DNA of 54,677 nucleotides, taken from positions 133,447 through 188,123 of the forward strand of contig NZ_JABETO010000012.1 of assembly GCF_013055795.1 (NCBI RefSeq), read 5' to 3'. The notes under the pieces are model-generated. The model had not been told where the DNA came from. It worked only from the letters and a program-made list of their open reading frames with translations, and did not search any database. Below are positions 1 to 7,090 of this stretch, one piece after another. Each line of letters starts with the position of its first letter. The first letter of the stretch is position 1. Source of the stretch: Streptomyces sp. I05A-00742 (lineage in GTDB: Bacteria; Actinomycetota; Actinomycetes; Streptomycetales; Streptomycetaceae). Made by a program: the position numbers and the translations under genes.

Positions 1-81
1 GAGGGTCATGCCGACCAGGACCAGCGCCGGCAGGGCCATGGCCGTCTCCGCCGTCACCTGGCCGCCGTCAGAACGCCGCAT
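1..81 (-). CDS. TadE-like pseudopilin, N-terminal fragment
   Basis: This is the first 27 codons of a leftward gene that runs off the window edge. The product begins MRRSDGGQVTAETAMALPAL and continues into a hydrophobic stretch. A short positively charged leader, then VTAE, then a membrane helix is the typical N-terminus of TadE-family minor pseudopilins of Tad/Flp pilus systems. The ATG overlaps the end of the upstream DUF4244 gene, so it is translationally coupled to the tad operon. The product would sit in the cytoplasmic membrane and contribute to pilus assembly. Only the N-terminus is visible, so the family call rests on this motif and on gene order. A later GTG within the same frame is a possible alternative start. 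Confidence 0.75.
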   Translation of the reverse strand, partial: MRRSDGGQVTAETAMALPALVLVGMTL

Positions 82-292
82 GGAGCGCCTTCTCGATGAG
101 GGCCTGCAACGCGGCGCTCACGGCACCGCTGGTGACCACCTTGTAGAGCACCGCCGCCAGCGCGCAGGCCGCGAGCGTGCCCACTGCGTACTCGGCCGTC
201 GTCATGCCGGCGTCCCCCACCGGCCTCGTCCGGCACCTGAGCCGCGTCCACCACCGCATGACCATCACTGCCTCCTCGTTCTCCTCGTTCAC
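68..292 (-). CDS. DUF4244 small Flp-pilin-like protein
   Basis: The 74-residue product has a short charged N-terminus, then GMTTAEYAVGTLAACALAAVL, a single membrane helix, and a short tail. The G-x-TTAEYA motif followed by a hydrophobic helix resembles the processing site and helix of Flp-type pilins, and DUF4244 proteins occupy this position between tadC and tadE in actinobacterial tad operons (Rv3656c in M. tuberculosis). It is probably the major pilin subunit, cleaved after the glycine by a prepilin peptidase not present in this window. The assignment as pilin is inferred from motif and position. An internal ATG (MRWWTRL) nearer the helix is an alternative start. Confidence 0.8.
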   Translation of the reverse strand: MNEENEEAVMVMRWWTRLRCRTRPVGDAGMTTAEYAVGTLAACALAAVLYKVVTSGAVSAALQALIEKALHAAF

Positions 293-436
293 CGATTGCG
301 TTCACTGGTTGCGTCCACTGGTTCATTCGCCGATTGCGTTCGCCGCTTCCGCTCCGGGCGCATGGCCCGGGCCCTCCCGTGATCCAGTCCGCCGGGAAGC
401 CGTCCTCCCACCGATCGCCTTGCGGTGTCGGCCCGT

Positions 437-1255
437 TCACCCGCCGGACAGCAGCCCGCTCGCCAGGCCGATCACCATGGGCACGACCCCGACCGTGAGG
501 AAGGCCGGCAGGAAGCACAGCCCCAGCGGAGCCGTGGCCAGCACGCCCGCGCGTCTCGCCCTCCCCGCCGCCGCCCGGCCCTGCGTGGCGCGCAGGCGGC
601 CGGCGAGCCGGGACATGGTGTCCACGGCGGGAACCCCTGTCGCCTGGGCCCGTTCGAGGCACACGGCCAGCCCACGGGCGCCCGGGAGTTCACCCAGCCG
701 CCCCCAGGCGACCAGCGGGTCCCCGCCCAGGCGCACCTCGGCGGCGGAGCGGGCCAGCCGGTCCCCCACGGGCCCGCCGAGCGAGCAGCCGACCGCTTCG
801 GCCGCCTCCCCGGGCCCGGCACCGGCCGCCAGGCAGGCGGCCAGCAGGTCGGCGGCGAGCGGCAGTTGACGCCACACCTCTCCCGCCGGGACGGCGTCCC
901 GCGCCGCAGCGGTACGGGACGCTCTCCCGCGCCACCACCACATCCCTCCGGCGGCCGCGGAGCCGGCAACCCACCCGCCGGCTCCGCCGACCAACACGAG
1001 CCCTGCAACACCCGCCGCGGCAGCCGGCAACGCTCTCCTGACGACAACCGGTCCCGTCGTCCGTGACCGCAGCCACGCCCGGGCCCCGGCCGGCCCGCCG
1101 ACGCCGAACACCCATGACGGGCGCCGCCGCGCGGACTTCGTCCGGTACGCCTTCCGCAACGCGGCCACCGCGCCGGAGGCGACGACCACCAGGACGGCCG
1201 CCAGCACGACGGCCGGCCCGAGGCCTTCGACGTCGCCTCCGCCCGCCCGGATCAC
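437..1255 (-). CDS. tadC: Type II secretion F-family membrane protein (TadC)
   Basis: The 272-residue protein belongs to the T2SSF/TadC family, the inner-membrane platform of Tad pilus machines. It has an N-terminal hydrophobic segment, a central soluble F domain of the form QLPLAADLLAACLAAGAG...AEAVGCSLGGPVGDRLARSAAEVRLGGDP, and two C-terminal membrane helices. The GTG start was chosen because AAGGAGGG lies a few bases upstream and because it overlaps the tadB stop by four bases. It acts with TadA and TadB. About 140 bases separate it from the DUF4244 gene; that gap contains no other gene. Confidence 0.85.
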   Translation of the reverse strand: MIRAGGGDVEGLGPAVVLAAVLVVVASGAVAALRKAYRTKSARRRPSWVFGVGGPAGARAWLRSRTTGPVVVRRALPAAAAGVAGLVLVGGAGGWVAGSAAAGGMWWWRGRASRTAAARDAVPAGEVWRQLPLAADLLAACLAAGAGPGEAAEAVGCSLGGPVGDRLARSAAEVRLGGDPLVAWGRLGELPGARGLAVCLERAQATGVPAVDTMSRLAGRLRATQGRAAAGRARRAGVLATAPLGLCFLPAFLTVGVVPMVIGLASGLLSGG

Positions 1256-2148
1256 GTGCCCTCCTTCCCACCGGACGCGGCGTGCACGATCCGCCGCGTC
1301 CAGGCCAGACCGGCGCCTTCGAGGAGCCCGCCCAGGGCGAGACAGCCGAGGCCGGCCGGCGTGTGCAGCAGGACCCGCAGCGGGTGGGCGCCGAGGGCGC
1401 CGCCCATGGCGAGGGCGACGGCGGGCAGCAGGGCGAGCATGACGCCGGTGGACCGGACGCCCGCCAACTGGGCGGTCAGATCCTCCCGCTGGTCCCGTTC
1501 GGCGGAGAGCGCGGACCCCACCCGTTCGAGCCCGGCCGCCAGCCCGGCACCGCCGTCGACGGCGACCTGCCAGCACGCGGCCACCCCGGCCAGCCCTTCG
1601 GCGCCCTCCTGCCGGCCCGCTTCCCGCAGCGCGGCGGGGACGTCCCCGCCGAACCGCGCGGCCGCCGGGACCGCGCTCCAAGCCGGGCCCAGGGCTTCAC
1701 CACGGAACGCTCTCACCGCCTCGCCCGGCTGACGGCCCGCCCGCAACTCGCCCGCGACCGCCCCACACAGCTCGATCACCGCTTCGGAGCGCCGTTCCCG
1801 TGCGCGCCGACGCCGCCGGGCGGCCAGCCGGCGTCTCACCAACGGCACGGCCACCAGCGCCGCGAGCGGCGGCAGGAAGGAGTCGCCCAACAGGCCGACG
1901 GCACAGCCGACCGGCAGACACAGCAGCTCGCGCCGGGCCCGCGCGGACGCCACCACCCGGGCCGCCCCTTCGAGGAGCCACCCCGGCAGGACAGGCGCCC
2001 AGGCTCCCAGGGCGCCTCCTCCCGCGAACAGAAGCCGCGCCCGCCTGAGTTCCGCGCCACGGCGGACTGCCACCCGGGCCACCACGGCGGTACAGAACAG
2101 CAGCACACCGAAGAGCGGGGACGGTGACATCGAAGCCGGGCCAGTCAT
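1252..2148 (-). CDS. tadB: Type II secretion F-family membrane protein (TadB)
   Basis: The 298-residue protein has hydrophobic segments near the N-terminus (MSPSPLFGVLLFCTAVVARV), around residues 75-105 and at the C-terminus, with a soluble F-type domain between (ELCGAVAGELRAGRQPGEAVRAF...GGDVPAALREAGRQEGAEGL). This is the TadB arrangement; TadB pairs with TadC as the inner-membrane platform on which the TadA ATPase acts. The ATG overlaps the tadA stop (ATGA), which fixes the start and shows translational coupling. The protein is rich in Ala, Arg and Gly, as usual for streptomycete Tad proteins. TadB versus TadC is assigned by order after tadA. Confidence 0.85.
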   Translation of the reverse strand: MTGPASMSPSPLFGVLLFCTAVVARVAVRRGAELRRARLLFAGGGALGAWAPVLPGWLLEGAARVVASARARRELLCLPVGCAVGLLGDSFLPPLAALVAVPLVRRRLAARRRRRARERRSEAVIELCGAVAGELRAGRQPGEAVRAFRGEALGPAWSAVPAAARFGGDVPAALREAGRQEGAEGLAGVAACWQVAVDGGAGLAAGLERVGSALSAERDQREDLTAQLAGVRSTGVMLALLPAVALAMGGALGAHPLRVLLHTPAGLGCLALGGLLEGAGLAWTRRIVHAASGGKEGT

Positions 2149-3356
2149 GACGCACCCCCGCCCACGGCCGCCCGGCCTCCGGGCCCGCACGGCACGCTCC
2201 CGCCCCGGCCGCACAGCGCCATCAGCCGTTCCCAGCCCGGCGCCCGGTCGAAGCCGACCGGGCCCCACCGCGCGGCGGGTACGGTGGTCACGAATCCGGC
2301 CGGGTCCCGGTCCAGCACGTGCACTTCGGCGACCCTGCGGCGGCCGCCGCGGTCCCGCACGAGGTGGATGACCACCGACAGGGCGGACGCCAACTGGCTG
2401 TGCAGGGCGGCCCGGTCGAGCCCCGCCGTGGACCCGAGGGCCTCCAGCCGGGCGGGCACGTCCGCCGCGGCGTTGGCGTGCACCGTGCCGCAACCGCCTT
2501 CGTGCCCCGTGTTCAACGCGGCCAGTAGATCCGTGACTTCCGGGCCGCGCACCTCGCCGACGACCAGCCGGTCCGGCCGCATGCGCAGCGCCTGCCGGAC
2601 CAGGTCCCGCAAGGTCACCCGGCCGGTCCCCTCCTGGTTGGCGGGCCGGCTCTCCAGCCGCACCACGTGCGGGTGGTCCGGCCGCAGTTCGGCCGAGTCC
2701 TCGGCGAGGACGATCCGTTCGTCCGGGGCGACGAGGCCCAGCAGACTCGACAGCAGGGTGGTCTTGCCGGACCCCGTGCCACCGCTGATGACGAAGGAGA
2801 GCCGGGCGTCCAGCACGGCGCGGAGGAGCCACTGCCCGCTGGGCGGCAGCGTGCCGGCCGCGGTCAGCTCGTCCAGGGTGAAGGCCCGCGGCCGGACGAC
2901 GCGCAGGGAGAGGCAGGTCGACCCTACGGCCACCGGGGGCAGCACCGCGTGCAGCCGGGTGCCGTCGGGCAACCGGGCGTCCACCCAGGGGCGGGCGTCG
3001 TCCAGCCGGCGGCCGGCGACGGCGGCGAGCCGCTGCGCGAGCCGGCGGACGGCCGCGGCGTCGGGGAACGACACGTCCACCCGTTGGAGGCCCGCCCCGC
3101 GGTCCACCCACACCCGGTCGGGCGCGGTGACGAGGACATCGGTGACGTCGGGTTCGGCGAGCAGCGGCTCCAGCGGTCCGGTGCCGACGAGTTCGGAGCG
3201 CAGCCGGGAGACGATGCCCAGCACTTCGGCGTCGCCGAGCAGCCGGCCCTCCTCGCGCAGGGCCTCGGCGACCCGCGCCGGAGTGGGATCGGCTCCCGTG
3301 CCCGCGAGCCGCAGCCGCACGGCGTCCAGGAGCCCGGTGTTCAGCACCGCGTTCAT
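2145..3356 (-). CDS. tadA: TadA/CpaF family secretion ATPase
   Basis: The 403-residue cytosolic ATPase powers Tad pilus assembly. It shows an N-terminal domain (PLEPLLAEPDVTDVLVTAPD, then a WVDRG region), a Walker A box GGTGSGKTTLLSSLL near residue 195, an Asp box and Walker B region (LRMRPDRLVVGEVRGPEV) and the His box region (NTGHEGGCGTVHANAAADV). Length and motif order match the CpaF/TadA branch of the GspE/VirB11 superfamily. It overlaps the upstream CpaE-like gene by four bases and the downstream tadB by four bases, so the genes form one translation unit. No key residue seems missing. Confidence 0.93.
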   Translation of the reverse strand: MNAVLNTGLLDAVRLRLAGTGADPTPARVAEALREEGRLLGDAEVLGIVSRLRSELVGTGPLEPLLAEPDVTDVLVTAPDRVWVDRGAGLQRVDVSFPDAAAVRRLAQRLAAVAGRRLDDARPWVDARLPDGTRLHAVLPPVAVGSTCLSLRVVRPRAFTLDELTAAGTLPPSGQWLLRAVLDARLSFVISGGTGSGKTTLLSSLLGLVAPDERIVLAEDSAELRPDHPHVVRLESRPANQEGTGRVTLRDLVRQALRMRPDRLVVGEVRGPEVTDLLAALNTGHEGGCGTVHANAAADVPARLEALGSTAGLDRAALHSQLASALSVVIHLVRDRGGRRRVAEVHVLDRDPAGFVTTVPAARWGPVGFDRAPGWERLMALCGRGGSVPCGPGGRAAVGGGAS

Positions 3357-4480
3357 GACCGCGCCCCCGGCCCCTCGGGCAGGGCACGTGCCCAGAACTC
3401 CGCGCAGAAGGCGGCGAGCGGTCCCCGTTCGGCGCCGCCCGGGGGACGTCCGGAGATCAGCGCCTCGGCCAGGCCGGGCTCCACCGGAACCTCACCCGCG
3501 AGCGGGAGTCCCAGGAGCCGGGCGATCTCCTCGCCGTCGAGCCCGGGACCGCACGGGCCCCGGACGACCAGCCTCAGATCGCCCATCATCATGCCGATCG
3601 CCGACGCCACGCGGTGCGCGGCGGCGACGGCCCGCAGCTCGGAGGGGACCACCAACAGGCCCAGGTCCAGCTGGCCGAGGACCTCGACGGCGGACCCGTC
3701 CGTTCCGCGCGGCAGGTCCACGACCACCACCCCGCCGCGCCGCCGGGCGGCGGCCAGGACGGCGCGCACGGCCTCGGGCGGCACGTCGCAGTCGCTGCGG
3801 TCCCAGCTGAGCAGGCGCAGGGAATGCGGCTCGGGCAGCACCTCCTCCAGGGCCCGGCCGGCCATGCGGCCCCGTGATCCCGCGAACGCCGGCCACCTGA
3901 GCCCGTCGGCCCGTTCGGCCCCGAGCAGGACGTCGAGGCCGCCGCCCAGGGGGTCGGCGTCGACCAGCATCGTGCGGCGGCCGGTCCGTGCCGCACCGAT
4001 CGCGAGGGCGCACGCGAGCGTGCTCGCCCCCGCCCCGCCGCGCCCGCCGATCACGCCCACGGTGAGCGCCGGGGCGTCCGCGTCCTCCACGGAGTCGGCG
4101 ATCCGGTCGACCAGCCAGCCCTCCTCGTCGGGCAGCAGCGCCACGTTGCGGGCGCCGACGCGGACGGCCCGCTGCCAGATTCCGGGGTCGGCGGGCTCGC
4201 GTCCGACGAGCACGATGCCCTCGCGGTGCGGGAGGCCGGCCAGCCGGTCCGCGCACTCGTCACCGACCAGCACCAGGGACGCCCGCCCCCATGTGGTCCG
4301 CTGTGCCGGCGTCCCGTGGGCGACCTCGGGCAGCGCCCCCGCCGCCGCGCACAAGCGCAGCAGATCGTCGAGCAGGTTCTCGTCCTCGGTGACAATCAAT
4401 GGCCCGCCCGGCGTCGCCGCGGGCCCGCCCGGCGTTGTCACGGCGGCCGTCGGCCAATCGGATGTCTCGGGTCCGGTCAC
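3353..4480 (-). CDS. ssd: CpaE/Ssd-like P-loop ATPase of the tad locus
   Basis: The 375-residue protein has an N-terminal receiver-like half (LIVTEDENLLDDLLRLCAAA through LVGRE) and a C-terminal MinD/ParA-type ATPase domain with the motif GGRGGAGASTLACALAIG near residue 140 and VDADPLGGGLDVLLG after it. In the P-loop the usual Lys-Thr pair is Ala-Ser (GAGAS), so classic ATP hydrolysis is doubtful. Homologues at this position are called septum site-determining protein (Rv3660c) or CpaE, and position Tad machines. The GTG start follows GGGGAGGGACC; an in-frame ATG lies 54 bases further upstream. The tad operon promoter should lie upstream of it. Localisation function is inferred from the family. 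Confidence 0.85.
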   Translation of the reverse strand: MTGPETSDWPTAAVTTPGGPAATPGGPLIVTEDENLLDDLLRLCAAAGALPEVAHGTPAQRTTWGRASLVLVGDECADRLAGLPHREGIVLVGREPADPGIWQRAVRVGARNVALLPDEEGWLVDRIADSVEDADAPALTVGVIGGRGGAGASTLACALAIGAARTGRRTMLVDADPLGGGLDVLLGAERADGLRWPAFAGSRGRMAGRALEEVLPEPHSLRLLSWDRSDCDVPPEAVRAVLAAARRRGGVVVVDLPRGTDGSAVEVLGQLDLGLLVVPSELRAVAAAHRVASAIGMMMGDLRLVVRGPCGPGLDGEEIARLLGLPLAGEVPVEPGLAEALISGRPPGGAERGPLAAFCAEFWARALPEGPGARS

Positions 4481-4598
4481 GGTCCCTCCCCCTCTCCGGC
4501 GCGCCCCATGGCGCGCTCTCGCATCCGCGAACATCGCGGAACTCGTGGGGAATCACCGTGCAGTGCACCGGGAAATCGTGTGGATCTTGGTGAAAAAC

Positions 4599-4607
4599 TG
4601 TGGACAA
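4599..4607 (-). promoter_or_regulatory. Perfect DnaA-box match upstream of the tad operon
   Basis: The reverse strand reads TTGTCCACA, the preferred DnaA box of Streptomyces oriC. It stands alone in the gap between the tad operon and the HAD gene. A nine-base match occurs by chance, so binding by DnaA is only a possibility. Confidence 0.35.
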
Positions 4608-4630
4608 CTCAACGGTTGTGAATATCCCGC

Positions 4631-4646
4631 TCACCTATACCGGTGA
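4631..4646. promoter_or_regulatory. Inverted repeat in the tad/HAD intergenic region
   Basis: TCACC-tatacc-GGTGA is a 5-base-arm inverted repeat with an AT-rich centre, lying about 150 bases upstream of the ssd-like gene in a relatively AT-rich stretch. It could be an operator for the leftward operon. No regulator can be named. Confidence 0.3.
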
Positions 4647-4771
4647 CTTCCCCAGCGCAGCGCAACGATTACGCACAGTTACGTGTATGAAGGAGGGAGG
4701 ACGGGCGCCGATCGGGGCCCGCGGAGGGCGGAGGAGGCCCGGGAGAATGCTCGAAACGCATCCGGACATGC

Positions 4772-4837
4772 GACGACCCCCGCCGGGGGGGAGAGCGGGG
4801 GTCGTCCCCACGGCCGACTCGGGGGGGGAGGAGTCGG
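4772..4837. terminator. Two adjacent hairpins in the gap before the HAD gene
   Basis: A perfect 12-base stem (gacgacccccgc / gcgggggtcgtc, 11-base loop) is followed eight bases later by a second hairpin (ccgactc / gagtcgg, 10-base loop). Neither sits directly behind an annotated gene in either direction: ssd starts at 4480 and reads left, the HAD gene starts at 4943 and reads right. They may end a short unannotated transcript or be part of a small RNA. A reading frame on the reverse strand (ATG at 4910) crosses them but its lower half has poor coding character. Confidence 0.5.
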
Positions 4838-4942
4838 ACCGGGTTAGACACGGTCGCGAACGATCCGTGACTTCCATGGTGTACCCGAGAGCCTTCTCAG
4901 GCAAACCCACACGCCTCAGCTTACGCCGAATGGTGGGCGCCT

Positions 4943-5788
4943 ATGCTCGGCGACGTGGAAAACCACTCCTCTCGCCGAACGGCCGCGTTCTTTGATCTGG
5001 ACAAGACGGTCATTGCGAAGTCGAGCACGCTCACCTTCGGCAAGTCCTTCTACCAAGGCGGTTTGATCAACCGGCGCGCCGCGCTGCGCACGGCGTACAT
5101 CCAGTTCGTCTTCCTGCTGGGCGGAGCCGACCACGAGCAGATGGAACGGATGAGGAAGTACCTCTCCGAGCTCTGCCGCGGCTGGAATGTCCATCAGGTC
5201 CGCGAGATCGTCGCCGAGACGCTTCATGAACTCATCGACCCGATCATCTACGACGAGGCCGCCTCCCTCATCGAGGATCACCACGCCGCCGGCCGCGACG
5301 TGGTGATCGTCAGCACCTCGGGGGCCGAGGTCGTCGAACCGATCGGCCGGCTGCTGGGCGCGGACCGCGTGGTCGCCACCCGGATGGTCGTCGAGGACGG
5401 CGTCTTCACCGGCGAGGTGGAGTACTACGCGTACGGCCCGACCAAGGCCGAAGCGGTCAGGGAGCTCGCGAAGACCGAGGGGTACGACCTGGACGGCTGC
5501 TACGCCTACAGCGACTCGGCGACCGATCTCCCGATGCTGGAGGCGGTCGGCCACCCGCACGCCGTCAATCCGGACCGGGCCCTGCGCCGCGAGGCGGCGG
5601 CGCGTGACTGGCCGGTCCTCACCTTCAGCCGGCCGGTCCGGCTCAAGCAGCGGGTCGCCTCACTGTCGATGCCGTCGCGCCCGGCCCTGCTGGCGGCGGC
5701 GACGGTCGGCGCGGCGGCCGCGGCAGCGGGGCTGTTCTGGCTGGCGAGCCGACGCCGCACCCCCGGCGCCCGAATTACCCGTCTTTGA
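4943..5788 (+). CDS. HAD-IB family hydrolase (SerB/CicA-like)
   Basis: The 281-residue protein carries HAD motif I FFDLDKT with the two catalytic aspartates at residues 18 and 20, motif II in VIVSTSGAEVVEPI, a conserved Lys in YGPTKAEAV, and motif IV YSDSATDLPMLEAVG. This is the HAD-IB (phosphoserine phosphatase-like) subfamily, and the helical cap fits. A hydrophobic C-terminal segment (LLAAATVGAAAAAAGLFWLA) followed by Arg residues predicts a membrane anchor. The gene sits divergently beside the tad operon, as Rv3661 does beside Rv3660c in M. tuberculosis. The substrate is unknown. The start is uncertain: no strong ribosome site precedes the ATG, and a GTG four codons downstream is an alternative. 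Confidence 0.85.
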   Translation: MLGDVENHSSRRTAAFFDLDKTVIAKSSTLTFGKSFYQGGLINRRAALRTAYIQFVFLLGGADHEQMERMRKYLSELCRGWNVHQVREIVAETLHELIDPIIYDEAASLIEDHHAAGRDVVIVSTSGAEVVEPIGRLLGADRVVATRMVVEDGVFTGEVEYYAYGPTKAEAVRELAKTEGYDLDGCYAYSDSATDLPMLEAVGHPHAVNPDRALRREAAARDWPVLTFSRPVRLKQRVASLSMPSRPALLAAATVGAAAAAAGLFWLASRRRTPGARITRL

Positions 5789-5810
5789 AGCTAAAAGTAA
5801 AGAAGTGCGT

Positions 5811-5840
5811 CTCCGCCTTCCGCTTGAGCGGCGGGCGGAG
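5811..5840 (+). terminator. Terminator hairpin after the HAD gene
   Basis: CTCCGCC...GGCGGAG encloses a second stem CCGC-ttga-GCGG, giving a two-part hairpin 22 bases after the stop codon. Position and strength fit an intrinsic terminator of the GC-rich type without a long U tract. Confidence 0.65.
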
Positions 5841-5971
5841 TAGAAAGGAGTCAACGGCCCGCGAGACCAGGGACATCCGGGAGGATGCCCAGCTACGCAG
5901 TACGGCCCACGGACCGATGCATGAACGCCGGGCACCCACGCGACGCCGACCCGTCGATTACGGGCCAGTCG

Positions 5972-6003
5972 CATCAGGTGGGGCAAAGTACTCCCGCCTG
6001 ATG
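5972..6003. other. Hairpin in gene-free stretch
   Basis: catcaggtggg and cccgcctgatg can pair over 11 bases with one G-U pair and a 10-base loop. It lies in the 340-base stretch between the HAD gene and the Fic-like gene, where no convincing gene is seen. Together with the hairpin that follows it may belong to the end of the leftward transcript. Confidence 0.4.
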
Positions 6004-6044
6004 GACGCCTTTCTGCACGCACTGGTAACCCGGCGAACATGCCA

Positions 6045-6078
6045 GCGGCGGTACCGGAGCAGGATGTGGTACCGCCGC
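6045..6078. terminator. Terminator hairpin for the Fic-like gene
   Basis: A perfect 11-base stem (gcggcggtacc / ggtaccgccgc) with a 12-base loop lies about 50 bases past the stop of the leftward Fic-like gene. It is likely its intrinsic terminator, and could also stop leakage from the rightward HAD gene. Confidence 0.65.
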
Positions 6079-6128
6079 AACCCTGTCCGCGGCCGGCCGC
6101 GACCGGCGCCGCAACCCCCGAAACGGCG

Positions 6129-6989
6129 TCAGGCCGCGCCGCGCTGGAGCGCCTCGCAGACGGCCGTCGTCTCGCGCACACCCAGCTCGGCGGCGCGCCC
6201 GCAGTGGGCGATCCAGGCCGCCAGCCCTTCGGGCGTCCCGGAGGCGTACCCCGCGAGAGCGGTCACATAGGCGTCCCGCCCCAGCTCCGCGTGGCCCACC
6301 TCCGCCGGGCAGATCGCCTTCGGGTCCAGCCCGCTGCCGATCAGCACAATGCGTTCGGCCGCCCGCGCCACCAGGCCGTTGCACGAACCGAACGGGCGCA
6401 GGGCCAGCAGTTCGCCGTGCACCACCGCAGCCGTCACCAGCGCGGGGGCCTCGGTTCCGGCGATCAGCAGAGCCGCCAGCCCGTCGAGCCGCCCCGCCAC
6501 CTCGTCCGCGTCGGGCAGCGGCAGGTCGACGAGCGGCTCGGCGACGGGCTCGCCGAGCAGCCGCGGCCGTCCCACCGCGTCGTCCGGCTGCGCACCGCCC
6601 GCGGCCACCAGGTGGAGCCTGGCCAGGACCCGCAGCGGGGACTGCCGCCAGACGCTCAGCAACTGGCCCGCCTCGGCGGTGAGCCGCAGGGCGGCCCCGA
6701 CCGTGCGCGGTTCGCCCTCGCCCCCGAAGTCGGAACGGCGGCGCACCTCTTCGAGCGCCCAGTCGGCGCCCGAGAGCGCGGCCGAACCCCGGGCTGCCCG
6801 GAGGGCCGCCTCGGACGTCACCTCGTTGCTGCGGCGGCGCATCACCCGATGGCCGTACGCCCGGTCCACGGCCTTGCGCACGGAGTCCACGGAATCGGCG
6901 ACGCCCGGCAGGGAGCCCAGGGCGGCGAAGGGGTCTCCCCTGCTCGAACGAAGCCGAGAGCTTGGGGAAGGATCGGCAGTCGTACTCAT
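6129..6989 (-). CDS. Fic-like protein with degenerate active-site motif
   Basis: The 286-residue protein is mostly helical, with an N-terminal Ser/Arg-rich segment and a central region VVHGELLALRPFGSCNGLVA that aligns by eye with the Fic signature HPFxxGNGRxxR. Here the catalytic His is replaced by Arg (LRPF) and GNGR by CNGL. Fic enzymes AMPylate proteins; with these changes activity would be lost or different, so this may be a binding or regulatory derivative. The ATG was chosen because a 20-base palindrome is centred on it and the upstream in-frame codons look non-coding. It is divergent from the CooC-type ATPase, with about 100 bases between. Function is unknown. Confidence 0.7.
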   Translation of the reverse strand: MSTTADPSPSSRLRSSRGDPFAALGSLPGVADSVDSVRKAVDRAYGHRVMRRRSNEVTSEAALRAARGSAALSGADWALEEVRRRSDFGGEGEPRTVGAALRLTAEAGQLLSVWRQSPLRVLARLHLVAAGGAQPDDAVGRPRLLGEPVAEPLVDLPLPDADEVAGRLDGLAALLIAGTEAPALVTAAVVHGELLALRPFGSCNGLVARAAERIVLIGSGLDPKAICPAEVGHAELGRDAYVTALAGYASGTPEGLAAWIAHCGRAAELGVRETTAVCEALQRGAA

Positions 6990-6998
6990 GAGTACGAC
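6979..6998. promoter_or_regulatory. 20-base perfect palindrome over the start codon
   Basis: gtcgtactcatgagtacgac is identical to its reverse complement and is centred on the ATG of the Fic-like gene. It may be an operator (autoregulation or control by a dimeric repressor) or fold in the mRNA and mask the start. It also lies in the divergent promoter region shared with the downstream ATPase gene. Confidence 0.5.
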
Positions 6999-7090
6999 AC
7001 TACGCACTTCCGCCTTACACCCCCCGAAGGAGTGGTCTTCTTCACTCACCGCTCTCACTCCACGCACGCCCGCACCTACTCTTGGTGAAC

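Noticed and set aside
1252..3387. A 711-codon open frame on the reverse strand through tadA
   Set aside because: It covers tadB in frame but extends upstream over tadA out of phase, with Arg/Pro-rich nonsense sequence. High GC content leaves long false frames open.
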